A stretch of 64,000 nt of DNA from Klebsiella sp. RHBSTW-00484 (GCF_013705725.1 NZ_CP055481.1:806001-870000), one strand, 5' to 3'; shown: positions 1-11,060, numbered from the stretch's first letter. The notes: generated from the letters alone by a model not told the origin. Translations and numbers: made by a program.

Positions 1-210
1 TCATCGTTTGGTCATAAAAAGTTGAACGATAGTAGTGGCATCACCGTAGTGACGCAAAGTTTTCCGCCACAATCGGAATCATCCAGGAGGTGGCCCGGCA
101 AAATGCGCATTGCATGGCGATTCGCCGCAAAATACTATTTACTGACAAGAAATATCGTCGTTAGTTCGCCGTATTTTCCCGGCACAGCATATAAGCGGAA
201 GAATTCAGTC
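1..210. other. Upstream region of ygiF
   Basis: No gene can be supported here. An open frame runs into ygiF from position 22, and an AGGAGG at 85-90 precedes an in-frame ATG at 103. The conserved family start is at 211, so this stretch is most likely the ygiF leader and promoter region. In E. coli a divergent gene (ygiM) lies upstream, but I see no convincing start for it on the minus strand within these bases. Confidence 0.4.
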
Positions 211-1509
211 ATGGCTCAAGAAATCGAATTAAAGTTTATTGTCGCCCAGGATGGCGTAGACGTACTGCGTCAGCATCTTAACGGGTTAGAGGCAAAGCAC
301 ACGCCCGCAGGTCAATTGCTGAATATTTACTACGAAACGGCGGATAACTGGCTGCGTCGTCACGATATGGGGTTGCGTATTCGCGGCGACCAGGGGCGTT
401 ATGAAATGACGCTGAAAATCGCTGGTCGCGTGGTGGGCGGGCTACATCAGCGTCCGGAATACAATATTGCGCTGGAAAAACCAGAACTGGCGCTGGAGAA
501 GCTCCCTGCCGAAGTCTGGCCGCAGTGCGAGCTGCCGACCGAGCTTGCGCAGAACGTACAGCCGCTTTTTAGTACCGATTTCGAACGTGAAAGATGGGTA
601 GTGAAAGAAGGCGGTAGCGAGATTGAAATTGCCCTCGATCGGGGGGAAGTCAAAGCTGGTGAGCATCAGGAGCCTATCTGCGAGCTGGAACTGGAGCTGC
701 TGTCTGGCGATCCGCAGGATATTCTGACCCTTGCCCATCGCCTGCTGGATATCGGCGTGCTGCGTCAGGGAAGTCTGAGCAAAGCGGCTCGCGGCTATCA
801 TTTGGCGCAGGGCAATGAAGAGCGTCCGCTAACCGCATTATCTGTTTTGCGTGTGACGTCGAAGGCCAGCGTGGAGCAGGCGCTGGAGGCGGCGCTGGAA
901 AACGCGCTGGCGCACTGGCTCTATCATGATGAAGTCCTCAATCGCGGCAATTCAAAAGCGAAAGCCGAGATTTTTCATGCGATTGCCCGCGTTCGGCATA
1001 CGCTGGTGTTGTTTGGCGGCATTGTCCCTCGTAAGGCAACGACCCAACTTCGTGAGCGCTTGAACGAAGCTGAAGCTGCGTTGTTGGAGGAAAAGAACGC
1101 CCAGGCAGCGCTGTTTAATGTTGCCTGCGTAGGCGCTAAGCTGGCGCTTACCGAGTGGCTGGTGAATCGCGGCTGGCGTCCCTTTATGAACGCTGCCGGT
1201 GAACAGAAAATCAGCGGTTCTTTCAAACGTTTTGCTGATATTCAGCTCTCTCGGGCGGCGGCTGAGCTGAAAAATTCGATTGCGCAGCCGTCAGCCGATG
1301 AGTATGTCGGTCAGCTTCCGCGCCTGGCGCGCGAAATCGACAGCGTTCAGCTTCTGGCTGGTGCGTATGCAGATGTTGCCGCGCCGTGGTTGGAGAGCTG
1401 GCAAGAAATCCACCGGGCGATTGAGCATAACGACAGCAGCGTCCTCGAATATTTCCGTCGCCAGGCGCTGGCAGCAGAGCCGTTCTGGCTGCATAGTGGA
1501 AAACGATAA
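211..1509 (+). CDS. ygiF: Inorganic triphosphatase, CYTH-CHAD protein
   Basis: This 432-residue protein hydrolyses inorganic triphosphate in the cytoplasm; E. coli YgiF is almost the same length. The N-terminal CYTH domain (about residues 1-200) opens with the diagnostic EIELKF (ExExK) metal/phosphate-binding motif. The C-terminal half is a helical, basic CHAD domain (about 210-430), thought to bind polyphosphate. I chose the ATG at 211 because EIELKF follows directly and GGAAG lies at a usable distance upstream; the longer frame from position 22 adds 63 residues unlike the family. glnE follows after 23 bp, so the two are probably co-transcribed, as in E. coli. Confidence 0.95.
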   Translation: MAQEIELKFIVAQDGVDVLRQHLNGLEAKHTPAGQLLNIYYETADNWLRRHDMGLRIRGDQGRYEMTLKIAGRVVGGLHQRPEYNIALEKPELALEKLPAEVWPQCELPTELAQNVQPLFSTDFERERWVVKEGGSEIEIALDRGEVKAGEHQEPICELELELLSGDPQDILTLAHRLLDIGVLRQGSLSKAARGYHLAQGNEERPLTALSVLRVTSKASVEQALEAALENALAHWLYHDEVLNRGNSKAKAEIFHAIARVRHTLVLFGGIVPRKATTQLRERLNEAEAALLEEKNAQAALFNVACVGAKLALTEWLVNRGWRPFMNAAGEQKISGSFKRFADIQLSRAAAELKNSIAQPSADEYVGQLPRLAREIDSVQLLAGAYADVAAPWLESWQEIHRAIEHNDSSVLEYFRRQALAAEPFWLHSGKR

Positions 1510-1532
1510 TTTCAGGCCAGGGAGCCCCTAAG

Positions 1533-4367
1533 ATGCCGCTTTCTTCGCAATTACAGCAGCACTGGCAGACGGTCATAGACCGGCTACCGGCGGATTTTCC
1601 AGTATCCACATTAAGTGAGCAGGCGCAGTCGGTGATGGCATTCAGCGATTTCGTCGAGCACAGTCTGGTCGCCCAACCGCAATGGCTAGCGGAACTTGAA
1701 AGCTCGCCGCCTGAGGCGCAGGAGTGGCGTCATTACGCCGACTGGCTACAGACGCGTCTTGCAGAGGTGAATGATGAAGCTACGTTGATGCGCGAGCTGC
1801 GCCAGTTTCGCCGCTGGATAATGGTGCGTATCGCCTGGGCCCAGTCGTTATCGCTGGTCAGCGAAGAGAGCAGTTTGCAGCAGCTAAGCGTGCTGGCGGA
1901 GACGCTGATTGTCGCCGCCCGCGACTGGCTTTACGTTGCCTGTTGCCGCGAATGGGGGACTCCGTGCAATGCTGAAGGTTCGCCGCAGCCGCTGTTGATT
2001 TTGGGGATGGGTAAACTTGGCGGCGGCGAGCTTAACTTCTCCTCCGACATCGACCTGATTTTTGCCTGGCCGGAGCATGGCTCCACGCAAGGTGGGCGTC
2101 GGGAGTTGGATAACGCGCAGTTTTTTACCCGTCTTGGACAACGTCTAATCAAGGTCCTGGATCAGCCCACTCAGGATGGTTTCGTTTATCGCGTCGACAT
2201 GCGCCTGCGCCCGTTCGGCGATAGCGGTCCGCTGGTGTTGAGCTTCGCCGCGCTGGAGGATTATTACCAGGAACAGGGACGCGACTGGGAGCGATACGCG
2301 ATGGTGAAAGCGCGGATTATGGGCGATAACGATGGCATTTATGCCAGCGAACTGCGCGCCATGCTGCGGCCGTTCGTCTTCCGTCGCTACATCGATTTCA
2401 GCGTCATTCAGTCCCTGCGCAACATGAAGGGGATGATTGCCCGCGAAGTTCGCCGCCGTGGGCTGAAGGACAATATCAAGCTCGGCGCGGGCGGCATCCG
2501 CGAGATTGAATTTATCGTCCAGGTCTTCCAGTTGATTCGCGGCGGGCGCGAGCCGATGCTGCAACAGCGTGCTTTGTTGCCGACGCTGGCCGCTATCGAA
2601 GAGCTCCACCTACTACCTGAAGGTGATGCGTCAAGGCTGCGAGAAGCCTATCTATTTTTGCGTCGCCTGGAAAACTTGCTGCAAAGTATCAACGATGAAC
2701 AGACGCAAACCCTGCCGCAGGACGAACTCAATCGCGCCCGGCTGGCGTGGGGGATGGGCGCTGCCGACTGGGAGGCGCTTAGCGCGCGCCTGGCCGAGCA
2801 GATGGCCAACGTGCGGCGCGTCTTTAATGAATTGATTGGCGACGATGAAGCGCAATCGCCGGATGAACAGCTCGCAGAGTACTGGCGCGAACTGTGGCAG
2901 GACGCGCTGGAAGAGGACGACACCAGCCCGGCGCTGGCGCATCTTGCGGATAACGATCGCCGCAGCGTGCTGGCGCTGATCGCCGATTTCCGTAAAGAGC
3001 TGGACCGGCGCACGATTGGCCCGCGCGGTCGCCAGGTGCTTGACCAGCTCATGCCGCATCTACTGAGCGAAATCTGTTCACGTGCGGATGCTCCGGTACC
3101 GTTGGCGCGCATTACGCCGCTACTGACCGGGATCGTCACCCGTACCACTTATCTTGAGCTGCTGAGCGAATTCCCCGGCGCGTTGAAACATCTGATTAGC
3201 CTGTGCGCCGCTTCGCCGATGGTCGCCAGTCAGTTGGCGCGTCATCCGCTGCTGCTGGATGAGTTGCTGGACCCGAATACCCTCTATCAACCGACGGCTA
3301 CCGATGCCTATCGTGATGAGCTGCGACAGTATCTGCTGCGCGTGCCGGAAGAGGATGAAGAGCAGCAACTGGAAGCGTTACGCCAGTTTAAACAGGCGCA
3401 GTTGCTGCACATTGCCGCCGCCGATATCGCCGGGACGCTGCCGGTGATGAAAGTAAGCGATCACTTAACCTGGCTGGCTGAGGCGATGATCGATGCGGTA
3501 GTTCAACAGGCGTGGCTGCAAATGGTCGCTCGCTATGGTCAGCCAACGCATCTGCACGATCGTCAGGGGCGCGGCTTTGCAGTGGTTGGCTACGGCAAGC
3601 TGGGGGGCTGGGAACTGGGCTACAGTTCTGACCTCGATCTGGTGTTCCTGCATGACTGCCCGATGGAAGTGATGACCGACGGCGAGCGCGAAATTGATGG
3701 TCGCCAATTTTATCTGCGCCTGACGCAGCGCATTATGCATCTTTTCAGCACCCGAACGCCTTCGGGCATTCTGTACGAAGTGGACGCTCGCTTACGCCCT
3801 TCAGGCGCGGCGGGTATGCTGGTTACCACCACCGATTCCTTTGCTGATTATCAGCAAAACGAAGCCTGGACCTGGGAGCATCAGGCGCTGGTTCGCGCCC
3901 GCATTGTCTATGGCGATCCGGAGCTACAGGCGCGTTTTGACGTGATTCGTCGGGATATTCTTACCACTGCGCGCGAAGGCGAAAAACTGCAAACTGAAGT
4001 GCGGGAAATGCGTGAGAAAATGCGCGCTCACCTCGGTAATAAGCATCATGATCGCTTTGATATTAAAGCTGATGCTGGCGGGATCACGGATATTGAATTT
4101 ATTACCCAGTATCTGGTCCTACGCTATGCCAGTGATAAGCCGAAGCTCACGCGTTGGTCTGATAACGTGCGCATTCTGGAACTGCTGGCGCAGAACGATA
4201 TTATGGACGATGCAGAGGCGAGGGCATTGACCCATGCCTACACCACGTTACGCGATGCGTTGCATCACCTGGCCCTGCAGGAACTGCCGGGGAACGTGGC
4301 GCCTGATGCGTTTAGTCAGGAACGTGAACAGGTCAGCGCCAGCTGGCAGAAGTGGTTGATGGCTTAA
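1533..4367 (+). CDS. glnE: Bifunctional glutamine synthetase adenylyltransferase/deadenylyltransferase
   Basis: GlnE adds AMP to glutamine synthetase and removes it again, in response to PII and glutamine, and so sets nitrogen assimilation. At 944 residues it matches the E. coli length. It contains two nucleotidyltransferase domains: the N-terminal one with [18 protein letters not shown] (near residue 155) and the C-terminal one with [18 protein letters not shown] (near 690). The paired SSDxDL acidic residues are the catalytic metal ligands of each half. It lies 23 bp after ygiF and 58 bp before hldE, all in one direction. Both active sites look intact. Confidence 0.97.
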   Translation: MPLSSQLQQHWQTVIDRLPADFPVSTLSEQAQSVMAFSDFVEHSLVAQPQWLAELESSPPEAQEWRHYADWLQTRLAEVNDEATLMRELRQFRRWIMVRIAWAQSLSLVSEESSLQQLSVLAETLIVAARDWLYVACCREWGTPCNAEGSPQPLLILGMGKLGGGELNFSSDIDLIFAWPEHGSTQGGRRELDNAQFFTRLGQRLIKVLDQPTQDGFVYRVDMRLRPFGDSGPLVLSFAALEDYYQEQGRDWERYAMVKARIMGDNDGIYASELRAMLRPFVFRRYIDFSVIQSLRNMKGMIAREVRRRGLKDNIKLGAGGIREIEFIVQVFQLIRGGREPMLQQRALLPTLAAIEELHLLPEGDASRLREAYLFLRRLENLLQSINDEQTQTLPQDELNRARLAWGMGAADWEALSARLAEQMANVRRVFNELIGDDEAQSPDEQLAEYWRELWQDALEEDDTSPALAHLADNDRRSVLALIADFRKELDRRTIGPRGRQVLDQLMPHLLSEICSRADAPVPLARITPLLTGIVTRTTYLELLSEFPGALKHLISLCAASPMVASQLARHPLLLDELLDPNTLYQPTATDAYRDELRQYLLRVPEEDEEQQLEALRQFKQAQLLHIAAADIAGTLPVMKVSDHLTWLAEAMIDAVVQQAWLQMVARYGQPTHLHDRQGRGFAVVGYGKLGGWELGYSSDLDLVFLHDCPMEVMTDGEREIDGRQFYLRLTQRIMHLFSTRTPSGILYEVDARLRPSGAAGMLVTTTDSFADYQQNEAWTWEHQALVRARIVYGDPELQARFDVIRRDILTTAREGEKLQTEVREMREKMRAHLGNKHHDRFDIKADAGGITDIEFITQYLVLRYASDKPKLTRWSDNVRILELLAQNDIMDDAEARALTHAYTTLRDALHHLALQELPGNVAPDAFSQEREQVSASWQKWLMA

Positions 4368-4425
4368 CTAAAAAAACGGGTGTGCTATTATCGCGCGCAA
4401 AGTTTGCGTCTCGCAGGAGAAAGTA

Positions 4426-5859
4426 ATGAAAGTAACGCTGCCAGAGTTTGAACGTGCAGAAGTGTTGGTGGTTGGCGATGTGATGCTGGACCGCTACTGG
4501 TATGGCCCTACTAGCCGAATTTCGCCGGAAGCGCCGGTGCCGGTGGTGAAAGTAGAAAATATCGAAGAGCGTCCTGGCGGTGCGGCAAACGTAGCGATGA
4601 ACATTGCGTCGCTCGGTGCGACTTCTCGCCTGGTGGGCTTGACCGGCATTGACGATGCTGCCCGTGCGTTAAGCAAGGCGCTGGCCGACGTCAATGTGAA
4701 GTGCGATTTTGTTTCCCTGCCGACGCATCCAACAATCACCAAGCTGCGCGTGCTTTCGCGCAATCAGCAGCTGATTCGTCTTGATTTCGAAGAAGGTTTC
4801 TCTGGCGTCGATCCGCAGCCGATGCACGAGCGTATTCAGCAGGCGCTGAGCTCTATTGGTGCGCTGGTGCTATCTGACTACGCTAAAGGCGCGCTGGCCA
4901 GCGTGCAGACCATGATTAAGCTCGCTCGTGACGCGGGCGTTCCGGTGTTGATCGACCCGAAAGGCACTGATTTTGAACGCTATCGTGGTGCTACGCTGCT
5001 GACGCCGAACCTCTCCGAGTTTGAAGCGGTAGCGGGGAAATGTCAGAACGAAGCGGAAATCGTTGAGCGTGGGATGAAAATCATCACTGATTTCGAGCTG
5101 TCTGCGCTGCTGGTCACTCGCTCCGAGCAGGGTATGACGCTGCTGCAGCCGGGCCGACCGGCTCTACATATGCCGACTCAGGCGCAGGAGGTTTATGACG
5201 TAACCGGCGCGGGCGATACGGTGATTGGCGTGCTGGCCGCGACGCTGGCTTCCGGTAATTCGCTGGAAGAAGCCTGCTACTTCGCCAACGCGGCGGCAGG
5301 CGTAGTGGTGGGCAAACTCGGTACCTCTACCGTTTCGCCTATCGAGCTGGAAAATGCGGTTCGCGGGCGTTCAGAAACGGGCTTTGGCGTGATGAACGAA
5401 GAAGAGCTGAAGCTGGCAGTGGCCGCGGCGCGTAAACGCGGCGAGAAAGTCGTGATGACCAACGGCGTGTTCGACATTCTGCACGCGGGCCACGTCTCCT
5501 ATCTGGCGAATGCGCGCAAGCTGGGCGACCGCCTGATTGTTGCCGTTAACAGCGACGCATCGACCAAACGTCTGAAAGGCGAGTCTCGCCCGGTGAACCC
5601 GCTGGATCAGCGAATGATCGTGCTGGGTGCGCTGGAAGCTGTCGACTGGGTGGTCTCTTTTGAAGAAGATACGCCACAGCGGCTGATTGCCGGAATTCTG
5701 CCGGACCTGTTGGTGAAAGGCGGCGACTACAAGCCGGAGCAGATTGCCGGTAGTGAAGAAGTGTGGGCAAACGGCGGCGAGGTGCTGGTGCTCAACTTTG
5801 AAGATGGCTGTTCGACGACCAATATTATCCGCAAGATTCAGAAAGATAGCGAAAAATAA
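4426..5859 (+). CDS. hldE: Bifunctional heptose 7-phosphate kinase / heptose 1-phosphate adenylyltransferase
   Basis: HldE makes ADP-heptose for the LPS inner core. It phosphorylates D-glycero-beta-D-manno-heptose 7-phosphate and later adenylylates the 1-phosphate. The 477-residue protein has an N-terminal PfkB/ribokinase domain (about 1-318) with GGAANVAMN and the catalytic DVTGAGDT motif. The C-terminal nucleotidyltransferase domain (about 340-477) carries [11 protein letters not shown] with its HxGH signature. AGGAGA precedes the ATG by a normal distance. A terminator follows directly, so this is the last gene of the ygiF-glnE-hldE run. Confidence 0.97.
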   Translation: MKVTLPEFERAEVLVVGDVMLDRYWYGPTSRISPEAPVPVVKVENIEERPGGAANVAMNIASLGATSRLVGLTGIDDAARALSKALADVNVKCDFVSLPTHPTITKLRVLSRNQQLIRLDFEEGFSGVDPQPMHERIQQALSSIGALVLSDYAKGALASVQTMIKLARDAGVPVLIDPKGTDFERYRGATLLTPNLSEFEAVAGKCQNEAEIVERGMKIITDFELSALLVTRSEQGMTLLQPGRPALHMPTQAQEVYDVTGAGDTVIGVLAATLASGNSLEEACYFANAAAGVVVGKLGTSTVSPIELENAVRGRSETGFGVMNEEELKLAVAAARKRGEKVVMTNGVFDILHAGHVSYLANARKLGDRLIVAVNSDASTKRLKGESRPVNPLDQRMIVLGALEAVDWVVSFEEDTPQRLIAGILPDLLVKGGDYKPEQIAGSEEVWANGGEVLVLNFEDGCSTTNIIRKIQKDSEK

Positions 5860-5880
5860 GCGTTTTTTCTGATGATAGAC

Positions 5881-5914
5881 AAAACCCGGCGCGATTAAGT
5901 TGCCGGGTTTTTTT
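5881..5914 (+). terminator. Rho-independent terminator of hldE
   Basis: Inverted arms AAACCCGGC (5882-5890) and GCCGGGTTT (5902-5910) enclose an 11-nt loop, followed by a T run. The T run after the right arm suits hldE, and the A run before the left arm could let it also serve the converging yqiK. A weaker GC-rich hairpin with a seven-T run lies just beyond (about 5923-5950). Confidence 0.85.
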
Positions 5915-5948
5915 ATTGCATACGCCCCCTTGCCAGGAGGGCGTTTTT

Positions 5949-7649
5949 TTATTCTGCTGCTGGGGTTTTTACCTGAGTGGCTTCACCCGTCGTAGTGGTG
6001 CCTGGAATTGATGCTGTTAGCGGCCCGGCCAGCGATGCCAGAGAACCGCCGGAGAGGCCAATTTCATTTAACAGCGAATCAATCAGCGGCGCCTGGGTAC
6101 GATAGGAAAGGGCTGCGGACAACGCCTGCTCCGCCAAATTGTTGCCGCCTGCGCTGACGGTGGCGTTTTCCGCGCCGCCAGCGCTGCCGCCCCGGTTAAG
6201 GCCGTCAACCTGAATAATCTTGATGCCTTCAATGGACTTCATCGGCTCAACGGATTTCTCGATAACCGCCGGTAGCGATTGCAGCAGTGCCAGTTTGAAT
6301 TTCAGACTGGTCTGTTGATCGGAAAGCACGTTGATAGCATCGTTGAGTGCGCGCTGGGCTTCCGCTTCCGCGAGCCCCTTTTTCTTTGCGGCTTCTGCCA
6401 GTTCCACGATTGCTGCTGCCTGAAGCTCAGCGGCTTCTTTTTCTGCTTTAGCCCGAACCGTCAGCTCGACTGCCTGGGTTTCCGCATCCTGAGAGGCGGC
6501 GATTAACGCAACCTGTTTCGCACGATCGGCTTCCGCCGTTTGGCGCGTGGTTTCAACATTTTGCTGGGCACGTACGGATTCGGCCAGTGCGTCGTTGGCG
6601 CGAGCTTCCGCTTGGGACTGCTGCTCGGATTTTGCGGCGATGGCGATAGATTTTGTCTGATTCGCAATTTCCGTCGCCTGCTGCTGCTCGATCTCTTTAA
6701 TGCGAATTTCTCGCTCCGCTTCGACCTTTTTAGTGCGCACAATCTGCTCGCGTTCGATTTCGCTTTCCTGAATCTGACGCTCGGCCTGGATGCGCGTTTG
6801 TTCTGCTTCACGATGGCGTTCAGCTTCAAACGCGGTGATTTTCGCGTTTTGCTCGGCGGTGCGGGTTTTCACCTGCTGCTCCTGCTCAAGCGTCATAAAG
6901 GCTTCTTGCTGTGCGATTTCGAGCTTGCGCGACAGGGCATCGCGGTTTTTTTCCCGCACGGCGACTTCAACGTCCTGCTCGACTTCATTACGCTCGCGAC
7001 GACGACGCTCCGTCTCTTGGGTGAGCTTAGTCAAACCTTCGGCGTCAAAGGCGTTGTTGGGGTTGAAGTGCTCTTTCGAAGTCTGGTTGAAGTTTGTCAA
7101 CGAGACGCTTTCCAGCTCCAGGCCGTTTTTGGATAAGTCTTCAGCAACGGTATTTTGTACGCCCTGCACGAAGTTTTCACGCGTATCCTGCAGCTCATGC
7201 ATGGTCATCTGCGCCGCGGTGGCGCGCAGGGCATCAACGAACTTATCCTCGACCAGCATGCGCAGGTCTTCCGGCGACAATGTGCGTTGACCGAGGGTTT
7301 GCGCTGCGGTGGCAATACCTTCAACAGACGGTTTGACCCTGACGAAGAAGGCCACGACGACGTCGACGCGCATACGATCTTTGGTGATCAGGCTGTCGGC
7401 GGTGGAGCGGCTAACTTCCAGCTTCAGGGTATTCATGTTGATCGGAATTATTTCGTGGAAAATGGGCATTGAGATAGCCCCTCCACTCATGACCACTTTT
7501 TGTCCGCCAAGACCTGTACGGACAAAAGCCTGTTCTGCGGAAGCCCGGCGATAGAGCCTGGCGAAAATAATACCGATAACCAATAGAACAATGACGGCGA
7601 CACCCGCCGTAAACATCCATGAGGGGAATAAGCCAGTAATGCTATCCAT
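5949..7649 (-). CDS. yqiK: Flotillin-like SPFH-domain membrane protein YqiK
   Basis: This 566-residue protein belongs to the bacterial flotillins, scaffolds associated with ordered membrane microdomains. One N-terminal membrane segment (about residues 12-32) is followed by an SPFH/band-7 domain (about 40-210). A very long Glu/Gln/Arg/Ala-rich coiled coil follows (about 215-430), with a Gly/Ala-rich tail. The gene lies 31 bp downstream of yqiJ, the standard NfeD-like partner of a flotillin, so the two are an operon. Its exact cellular role is not established. Confidence 0.93.
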   Translation of the reverse strand: MDSITGLFPSWMFTAGVAVIVLLVIGIIFARLYRRASAEQAFVRTGLGGQKVVMSGGAISMPIFHEIIPINMNTLKLEVSRSTADSLITKDRMRVDVVVAFFVRVKPSVEGIATAAQTLGQRTLSPEDLRMLVEDKFVDALRATAAQMTMHELQDTRENFVQGVQNTVAEDLSKNGLELESVSLTNFNQTSKEHFNPNNAFDAEGLTKLTQETERRRRERNEVEQDVEVAVREKNRDALSRKLEIAQQEAFMTLEQEQQVKTRTAEQNAKITAFEAERHREAEQTRIQAERQIQESEIEREQIVRTKKVEAEREIRIKEIEQQQATEIANQTKSIAIAAKSEQQSQAEARANDALAESVRAQQNVETTRQTAEADRAKQVALIAASQDAETQAVELTVRAKAEKEAAELQAAAIVELAEAAKKKGLAEAEAQRALNDAINVLSDQQTSLKFKLALLQSLPAVIEKSVEPMKSIEGIKIIQVDGLNRGGSAGGAENATVSAGGNNLAEQALSAALSYRTQAPLIDSLLNEIGLSGGSLASLAGPLTASIPGTTTTGEATQVKTPAAE

Positions 7650-7680
7650 TATGTAACCTCCTTATTTATGAGAAACAAAA

Positions 7681-8310
7681 CTATAAAACGTGTGGCCAGG
7701 GATTTAGCTCAGCTAAATAACGTGTTGAAGTAAGTCTGAGGATAATTAGAACCCGATCCCCTCTTTTAAACTCTTTACCCTCTTCCGGCTCAAGTAATAA
7801 ATAATGTGTTTGACCGAATTTATCCGTGAACTTTCCTTCGCACGGACGGCCTGACTCGGCAAAATGGCCAGTAATAAGGGCCATGCTGCCAATAAAATCG
7901 TCTTCGGTAATTGCCGTGGTTTCATCGAGAGGCAACCATGGCGCAATGGCTTTTCCCGTATAGTGTACCGCGATGCCAGAGGCCAGTAAGCAGGCTGGCG
8001 CTAACAGGAAGTTGTTCAACGGCGATTGCATAAGGCTCACCCAGGCGTGCTGGATGAGGATACCGAGAAACCCAAAATAGCCTCCCAGTAGACAGAGTAC
8101 GATAAGTGCAGGGATTCGCCCGATATTCAGATAATGAAGAACCTGGCCGATGTTACCGGAAGTTAAAGAGTCAAAATGATTTAAATGCGCATCAATAATG
8201 CCGGAAAGCAGATGTCCGAAAATAAGCGCGATGACTTCCAGAAGACCAATAAGGAGTATGAATGATAGTGCGAAAAGATAAGGGTTGTTGTATTCGGAAA
8301 ATAAATGCAT
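7681..8310 (-). CDS. yqiJ: YqiJ, NfeD/DUF1449-type inner membrane protein
   Basis: This 209-residue protein has about three hydrophobic membrane segments in the first 125 residues, including one starting at [21 protein letters not shown] soluble C-terminal region (about 140-209) looks like the small OB-like domain of NfeD-type proteins. It is the first gene of a yqiJ-yqiK pair; such proteins usually accompany flotillins and may help assemble them. AAGGAG precedes the ATG on the minus strand. The upstream region is shared with divergent glgS. Confidence 0.92.
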   Translation of the reverse strand: MHLFSEYNNPYLFALSFILLIGLLEVIALIFGHLLSGIIDAHLNHFDSLTSGNIGQVLHYLNIGRIPALIVLCLLGGYFGFLGILIQHAWVSLMQSPLNNFLLAPACLLASGIAVHYTGKAIAPWLPLDETTAITEDDFIGSMALITGHFAESGRPCEGKFTDKFGQTHYLLLEPEEGKEFKRGDRVLIILRLTSTRYLAELNPWPHVL

Positions 8311-8661
8311 GAATCTCCTTATTCGTGAAAGATCTTATAAAAATTTTACCCGGATACTGGTTGTTAGTTTAACAATAATACGAGCAATAGAATAGGTAAT
8401 ATCGCTATTCCTTTTGTTTTTTAATGCGCTCAGATGGAACTTAACCGTGCAGTATCCAAGGGGATCTGGAGGCAAAGGGGAGAGAGGTTCAGCGATGTGA
8501 GATCACACTTTAAAACCTAATGATGAGAATTATGATTTAGCGCAATAAATAGCCACTTTGAACGCATTTTTCGCCCAAAAAAAGTTAAGGTAAGAATAAA
8601 TACTGAAGTGAGTAAAAAGCATATGACCAATCAGAATACCAACGGCTGAAGGAGTATGCGG
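8311..8661. promoter_or_regulatory. Divergent yqiJ/glgS intergenic region
   Basis: This 351-bp AT-rich stretch separates two divergent genes and must hold both promoters. I see no gene in it. A TGTGA (8496-8500) and a TCACA (8503-8507) lie close together, but with 2 bp between them instead of the 6 bp of a CRP site, so this is only a CRP-like half-site cluster. glgS in E. coli is known to depend on cAMP-CRP and RpoS. Confidence 0.45.
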
Positions 8662-8871
8662 ATGAATAATAAAGACATGTATTTGATGAAGAATTTTGAT
8701 TTTCTGGCTCAGAGTTTCGCCAGAATGTACGCACAAGGTCAGCCCGTCGATCTTCAGGCCATTGTCGGTAACATGGATGAAGCGCATCGCGAGTGGTTTT
8801 GCCAACGATATGAGTTTTACCGCCAGCAGGTGAGTAAGGCCATGAGCCCAGAAGCGGAGTTGGAGCACTGA
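8662..8871 (+). CDS. glgS: Surface composition regulator GlgS (ScoR)
   Basis: This 69-residue acidic helical protein matches GlgS/ScoR, first linked to glycogen synthesis and later to control of motility, fimbriae and surface composition. The core [12 protein letters not shown] and [15 protein letters not shown] are the family signatures, and the protein ends in ELEH like the E. coli one. Two in-frame ATGs exist. The AAGGAG at 8649-8654 is 1 nt from the first (8656) and 7 nt from the second (8662), so I take 8662. Its terminator lies directly downstream and converges on ubiK. Confidence 0.9.
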   Translation: MNNKDMYLMKNFDFLAQSFARMYAQGQPVDLQAIVGNMDEAHREWFCQRYEFYRQQVSKAMSPEAELEH

Positions 8872-8877
8872 GACTAC

Positions 8878-8898
8878 AACGGGCCTTTTCGGCCCGTT
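8878..8898. terminator. Terminator between converging glgS and ubiK
   Basis: A perfect 8-bp stem, AACGGGCC (8878-8885) and GGCCCGTT (8891-8898), has a 5-nt loop and is followed by a T-rich stretch on the plus strand. It sits between the two converging stop codons and probably serves both genes. Confidence 0.8.
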
Positions 8899-8905
8899 GC
8901 TTGTT

Positions 8906-9187
8906 TTACGGCTTCTCTTCTGCGTTCGGAGTCACCGATACGCTCGCCGAGCGGCTTTCCAGTTCGCTCAGGCGTTGTTCCAGCAAAGCCAGTTTTTCAC
9001 GTGTACGCAGTAGCACCTGCGTCTGCACATCAAACTCTTCGCGGCTTACCAGATCCAGACGAGTTAACTGCGACTGGAGCACCTGACGAATTTTTTTCTC
9101 CACATCTTCTCCAAGGTCACGAAGGCCTTTCGGCATTGACTCATGGACCTGACGGGCGATCTGTTCAATTTTTTTCGGGTCAATCAT
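8906..9187 (-). CDS. ubiK: Ubiquinone biosynthesis accessory factor UbiK
   Basis: The 93-residue protein is UbiK (YqiC/BMFP family). It binds the UbiJ lipid-carrier factor and membranes to support aerobic ubiquinone synthesis. The first half is amphipathic ([18 protein letters not shown]), and residues about 50-82 form a heptad-patterned coiled coil ([19 protein letters not shown]) known to mediate trimerisation. The tail is low-complexity and acidic. The gene stands alone on the minus strand, converging on glgS. Confidence 0.92.
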   Translation of the reverse strand: MIDPKKIEQIARQVHESMPKGLRDLGEDVEKKIRQVLQSQLTRLDLVSREEFDVQTQVLLRTREKLALLEQRLSELESRSASVSVTPNAEEKP

Positions 9188-9310
9188 GGTGGTTTCCTGA
9201 TCTGGTCGGTTTGCTGCTCATTGTAGTGCGATCGTCGGTACCGATAAACCATAAATGTTTGAAGCTTATGCATTGCCGACGATAGTCAATAGCGTTATAG
9301 TTGCTGTGCT
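9188..9310. promoter_or_regulatory. Divergent ubiK/ribB promoter region
   Basis: This stretch lies between the ubiK start and the FMN riboswitch and should hold the ubiK promoter on one strand and the ribB promoter on the other. TTATAG-like and TATAG elements near 9295-9300 are plausible -10 sequences for ribB, but I cannot fix them by eye. Confidence 0.35.
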
Positions 9311-9460
9311 TATTCTCAGGGCGGGGCGAAATTCCCCACCGGCGGTAAATCAACCATAGCGTTGAAAGCCCGCGAGCGCTTTCTGCGAAAGCAGAAAGGT
9401 CAGCAGATCCGGTGTGATTCCGGGGCCGACGGTTAGAGTCCGGATGGGAGAGAGTAACGG
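9311..9460 (+). ncRNA. FMN riboswitch (RFN element) of ribB
   Basis: The stretch carries the conserved RFN landmarks in order: CTCAGGGCGGGGCGAAATTC, CCCACCGGCGGTA, AGCCCGCGAGCG, GTCAGCAGATCCGGTGTGA, then the GGGGCCGACGGTTAGAGTCC block and GGATGGGAGAGAGTAACG. Together they form the six-helix FMN aptamer. The roughly 100 nt to ribB form the expression platform. In E. coli the equivalent switch lowers ribB expression when FMN binds. Confidence 0.95.
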
Positions 9461-9564
9461 CTCAGTCGGGTTTCGATCTGCTTGCGTTGACTTTTGCCGC
9501 TAAACCGGCGCTCCTAAGACTGCCCTGATTCTGGTAACCATAATTTTAATGAGGTTTTTTTACC

Positions 9565-10218
9565 ATGAATCAGACGCTCCTTTCTTCTTTTGGTACCGCT
9601 TTTGAACGCGTGGAACACGCTTTAAATGCACTGCGCGAAGGCCGCGGTGTGATGGTGCTTGACGATGAAGACCGTGAAAACGAAGGCGATATGATTTTCG
9701 CCGCTGAAACCATGACCGTTGAGCAGATGGCGCTGACCATTCGTCACGGCAGTGGCATTGTCTGCCTGTGCCTGACTGAAGATCGTCGCAAACAGCTCGA
9801 TCTGCCAATGATGGTTGAAAACAACACCAGCGCTTACGGCACCGGTTTTACCGTGACCATTGAAGCTGCTGAAGGCGTCACCACCGGCGTTTCTGCCGCT
9901 GATCGTGTGACTACCGTGCGTGCGGCGATTGCCGATGGCGCAAAACCGTCAGACCTGAACCGTCCTGGCCACGTCTTCCCGTTGCGTGCGCAGCCGGGTG
10001 GCGTACTGACCCGCGGCGGTCATACCGAAGCAACTATCGACCTGGTGACTCTGGCGGGTTTCAAACCGGCAGGCGTACTGTGCGAACTGACTAACGACGA
10101 TGGCTCCATGGCCCGTGCGCCGCAGTGCATCGAATTTGCTCAGCAGCATAATATGGCCGTAGTGACTATCGAAGATTTATCAGCTTATCGTCGTGAGCAC
10201 GAACGTAAAGCGAGCTAA
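9565..10218 (+). CDS. ribB: 3,4-dihydroxy-2-butanone 4-phosphate synthase
   Basis: RibB converts ribulose 5-phosphate to 3,4-dihydroxy-2-butanone 4-phosphate plus formate, supplying the four-carbon unit of riboflavin. The 217-residue monofunctional protein (no fused RibA domain) has the acidic metal-binding loop [10 protein letters not shown] (near residue 33) and the [10 protein letters not shown] motif (near 135). It sits about 100 bp downstream of the FMN riboswitch. TGAGG is a weak Shine-Dalgarno sequence with a T-rich spacer before the ATG, consistent with control of initiation. Confidence 0.97.
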   Translation: MNQTLLSSFGTAFERVEHALNALREGRGVMVLDDEDRENEGDMIFAAETMTVEQMALTIRHGSGIVCLCLTEDRRKQLDLPMMVENNTSAYGTGFTVTIEAAEGVTTGVSAADRVTTVRAAIADGAKPSDLNRPGHVFPLRAQPGGVLTRGGHTEATIDLVTLAGFKPAGVLCELTNDDGSMARAPQCIEFAQQHNMAVVTIEDLSAYRREHERKAS

Positions 10219-10237
10219 TTCTTGCTTATTTGCTCGC

Positions 10238-10265
10238 AAAGCCCACTTTCATGTGGGCTTTATTG
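10238..10265 (+). terminator. Terminator of ribB
   Basis: Arms AAAGCCCAC (10238-10246) and GTGGGCTTT (10253-10261) with a 6-nt loop are followed by T-rich sequence. It lies between converging ribB and zupT and may serve both. Confidence 0.85.
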
Positions 10266-10275
10266 TTTTTGGCGC

Positions 10276-11046
10276 TTAGCCAATCCCCATTGTCTGCAGC
10301 ACAACCAGACTTAATCCCATCACTGACATTCCACAGAGTACGCCATAACTGGGATTACTCTGGGGGTCTATCTCTTTTGCCAGCGGCATGAGCTCATCGA
10401 CCGATAGCGCGATCATTATTCCGGCGACAGCGGCCATAATTGCCCCCATCACTACCGGTGAGACCAGACTGCCGAGGATAAGCCAGGCCAGCAGGCCACC
10501 GAGGATTTCCGCCATGCCGGAAATTCCAGCCCAGAACACGGCTTTACTTCTGGAACCGGTGGCGGCGTATACCGGACCGGCAACCGCCAACCCTTCAGGA
10601 ATATTGTGTAGCGCGACTGCTAATGCAACTCCCATACCTAACTCAAGGTTATTGCTGGCCGTCACGAAGGTGGCGATGCCCTCCGGAAAGTTATGCAGGC
10701 TGATGCCTAACGTCAGGAGCATTGCCGTACGCTGCAGATTACGCGGGCGCGAGATACCAGGGATCATCAGGTCCTGCGGGTGGGCGTGCGGTAGCAGGCG
10801 GTCAAGAGCAAAGTAGCCCAGCAGGCCGGTAATAAACATACCGTAGCCAAGTAATGGTGACATGCCTTCGGTTCTCAGCGCGGCGGGCAACATTTCCATC
10901 AGTGAGATCAGCAGCATAATCCCGGCAGCGAAACCCAAGGAAAATCCCAATAAGCGATTGGACGGCTTCTGCCCAATAACGCCGAAAATGGCACCGATAA
11001 AGGTGGCGCTCCCTGCCAGCAGGGTCAATATAACTGGTGATGACAT
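10276..11046 (-). CDS. zupT: ZIP-family zinc/divalent metal importer ZupT
   Basis: ZupT is an inner-membrane importer of Zn(II), with known activity for Fe(II), Mn(II) and Co(II). The 256-residue protein has about eight membrane segments. The two signature helices carry [10 protein letters not shown] and [10 protein letters not shown], whose His/Glu residues form the binuclear metal site. AAGGAG precedes the ATG. A near-perfect Fur-box-like palindrome lies just upstream of the ribosome-binding site, suggesting iron-responsive control here. Confidence 0.95.
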   Translation of the reverse strand: MSSPVILTLLAGSATFIGAIFGVIGQKPSNRLLGFSLGFAAGIMLLISLMEMLPAALRTEGMSPLLGYGMFITGLLGYFALDRLLPHAHPQDLMIPGISRPRNLQRTAMLLTLGISLHNFPEGIATFVTASNNLELGMGVALAVALHNIPEGLAVAGPVYAATGSRSKAVFWAGISGMAEILGGLLAWLILGSLVSPVVMGAIMAAVAGIMIALSVDELMPLAKEIDPQSNPSYGVLCGMSVMGLSLVVLQTMGIG

Positions 11047-11060
11047 TATTCATCTCCTTA

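Noticed and set aside
22..210. N-terminal extension of YgiF from position 22 or from the ATG at 103 after AGGAGG
   Set aside because: CYTH proteins start right before ExExK; the extra residues look like translated leader sequence.
6503..7290. Long frames opposite to or overlapping yqiK
   Set aside because: They arise from the repetitive Glu/Gln/Arg-rich coiled-coil coding sequence on the other frames.
8496..8507. TGTGA and TCACA as a CRP site for glgS
   Set aside because: The spacing is 2 bp, not 6 bp; kept only as a remark on the intergenic region.
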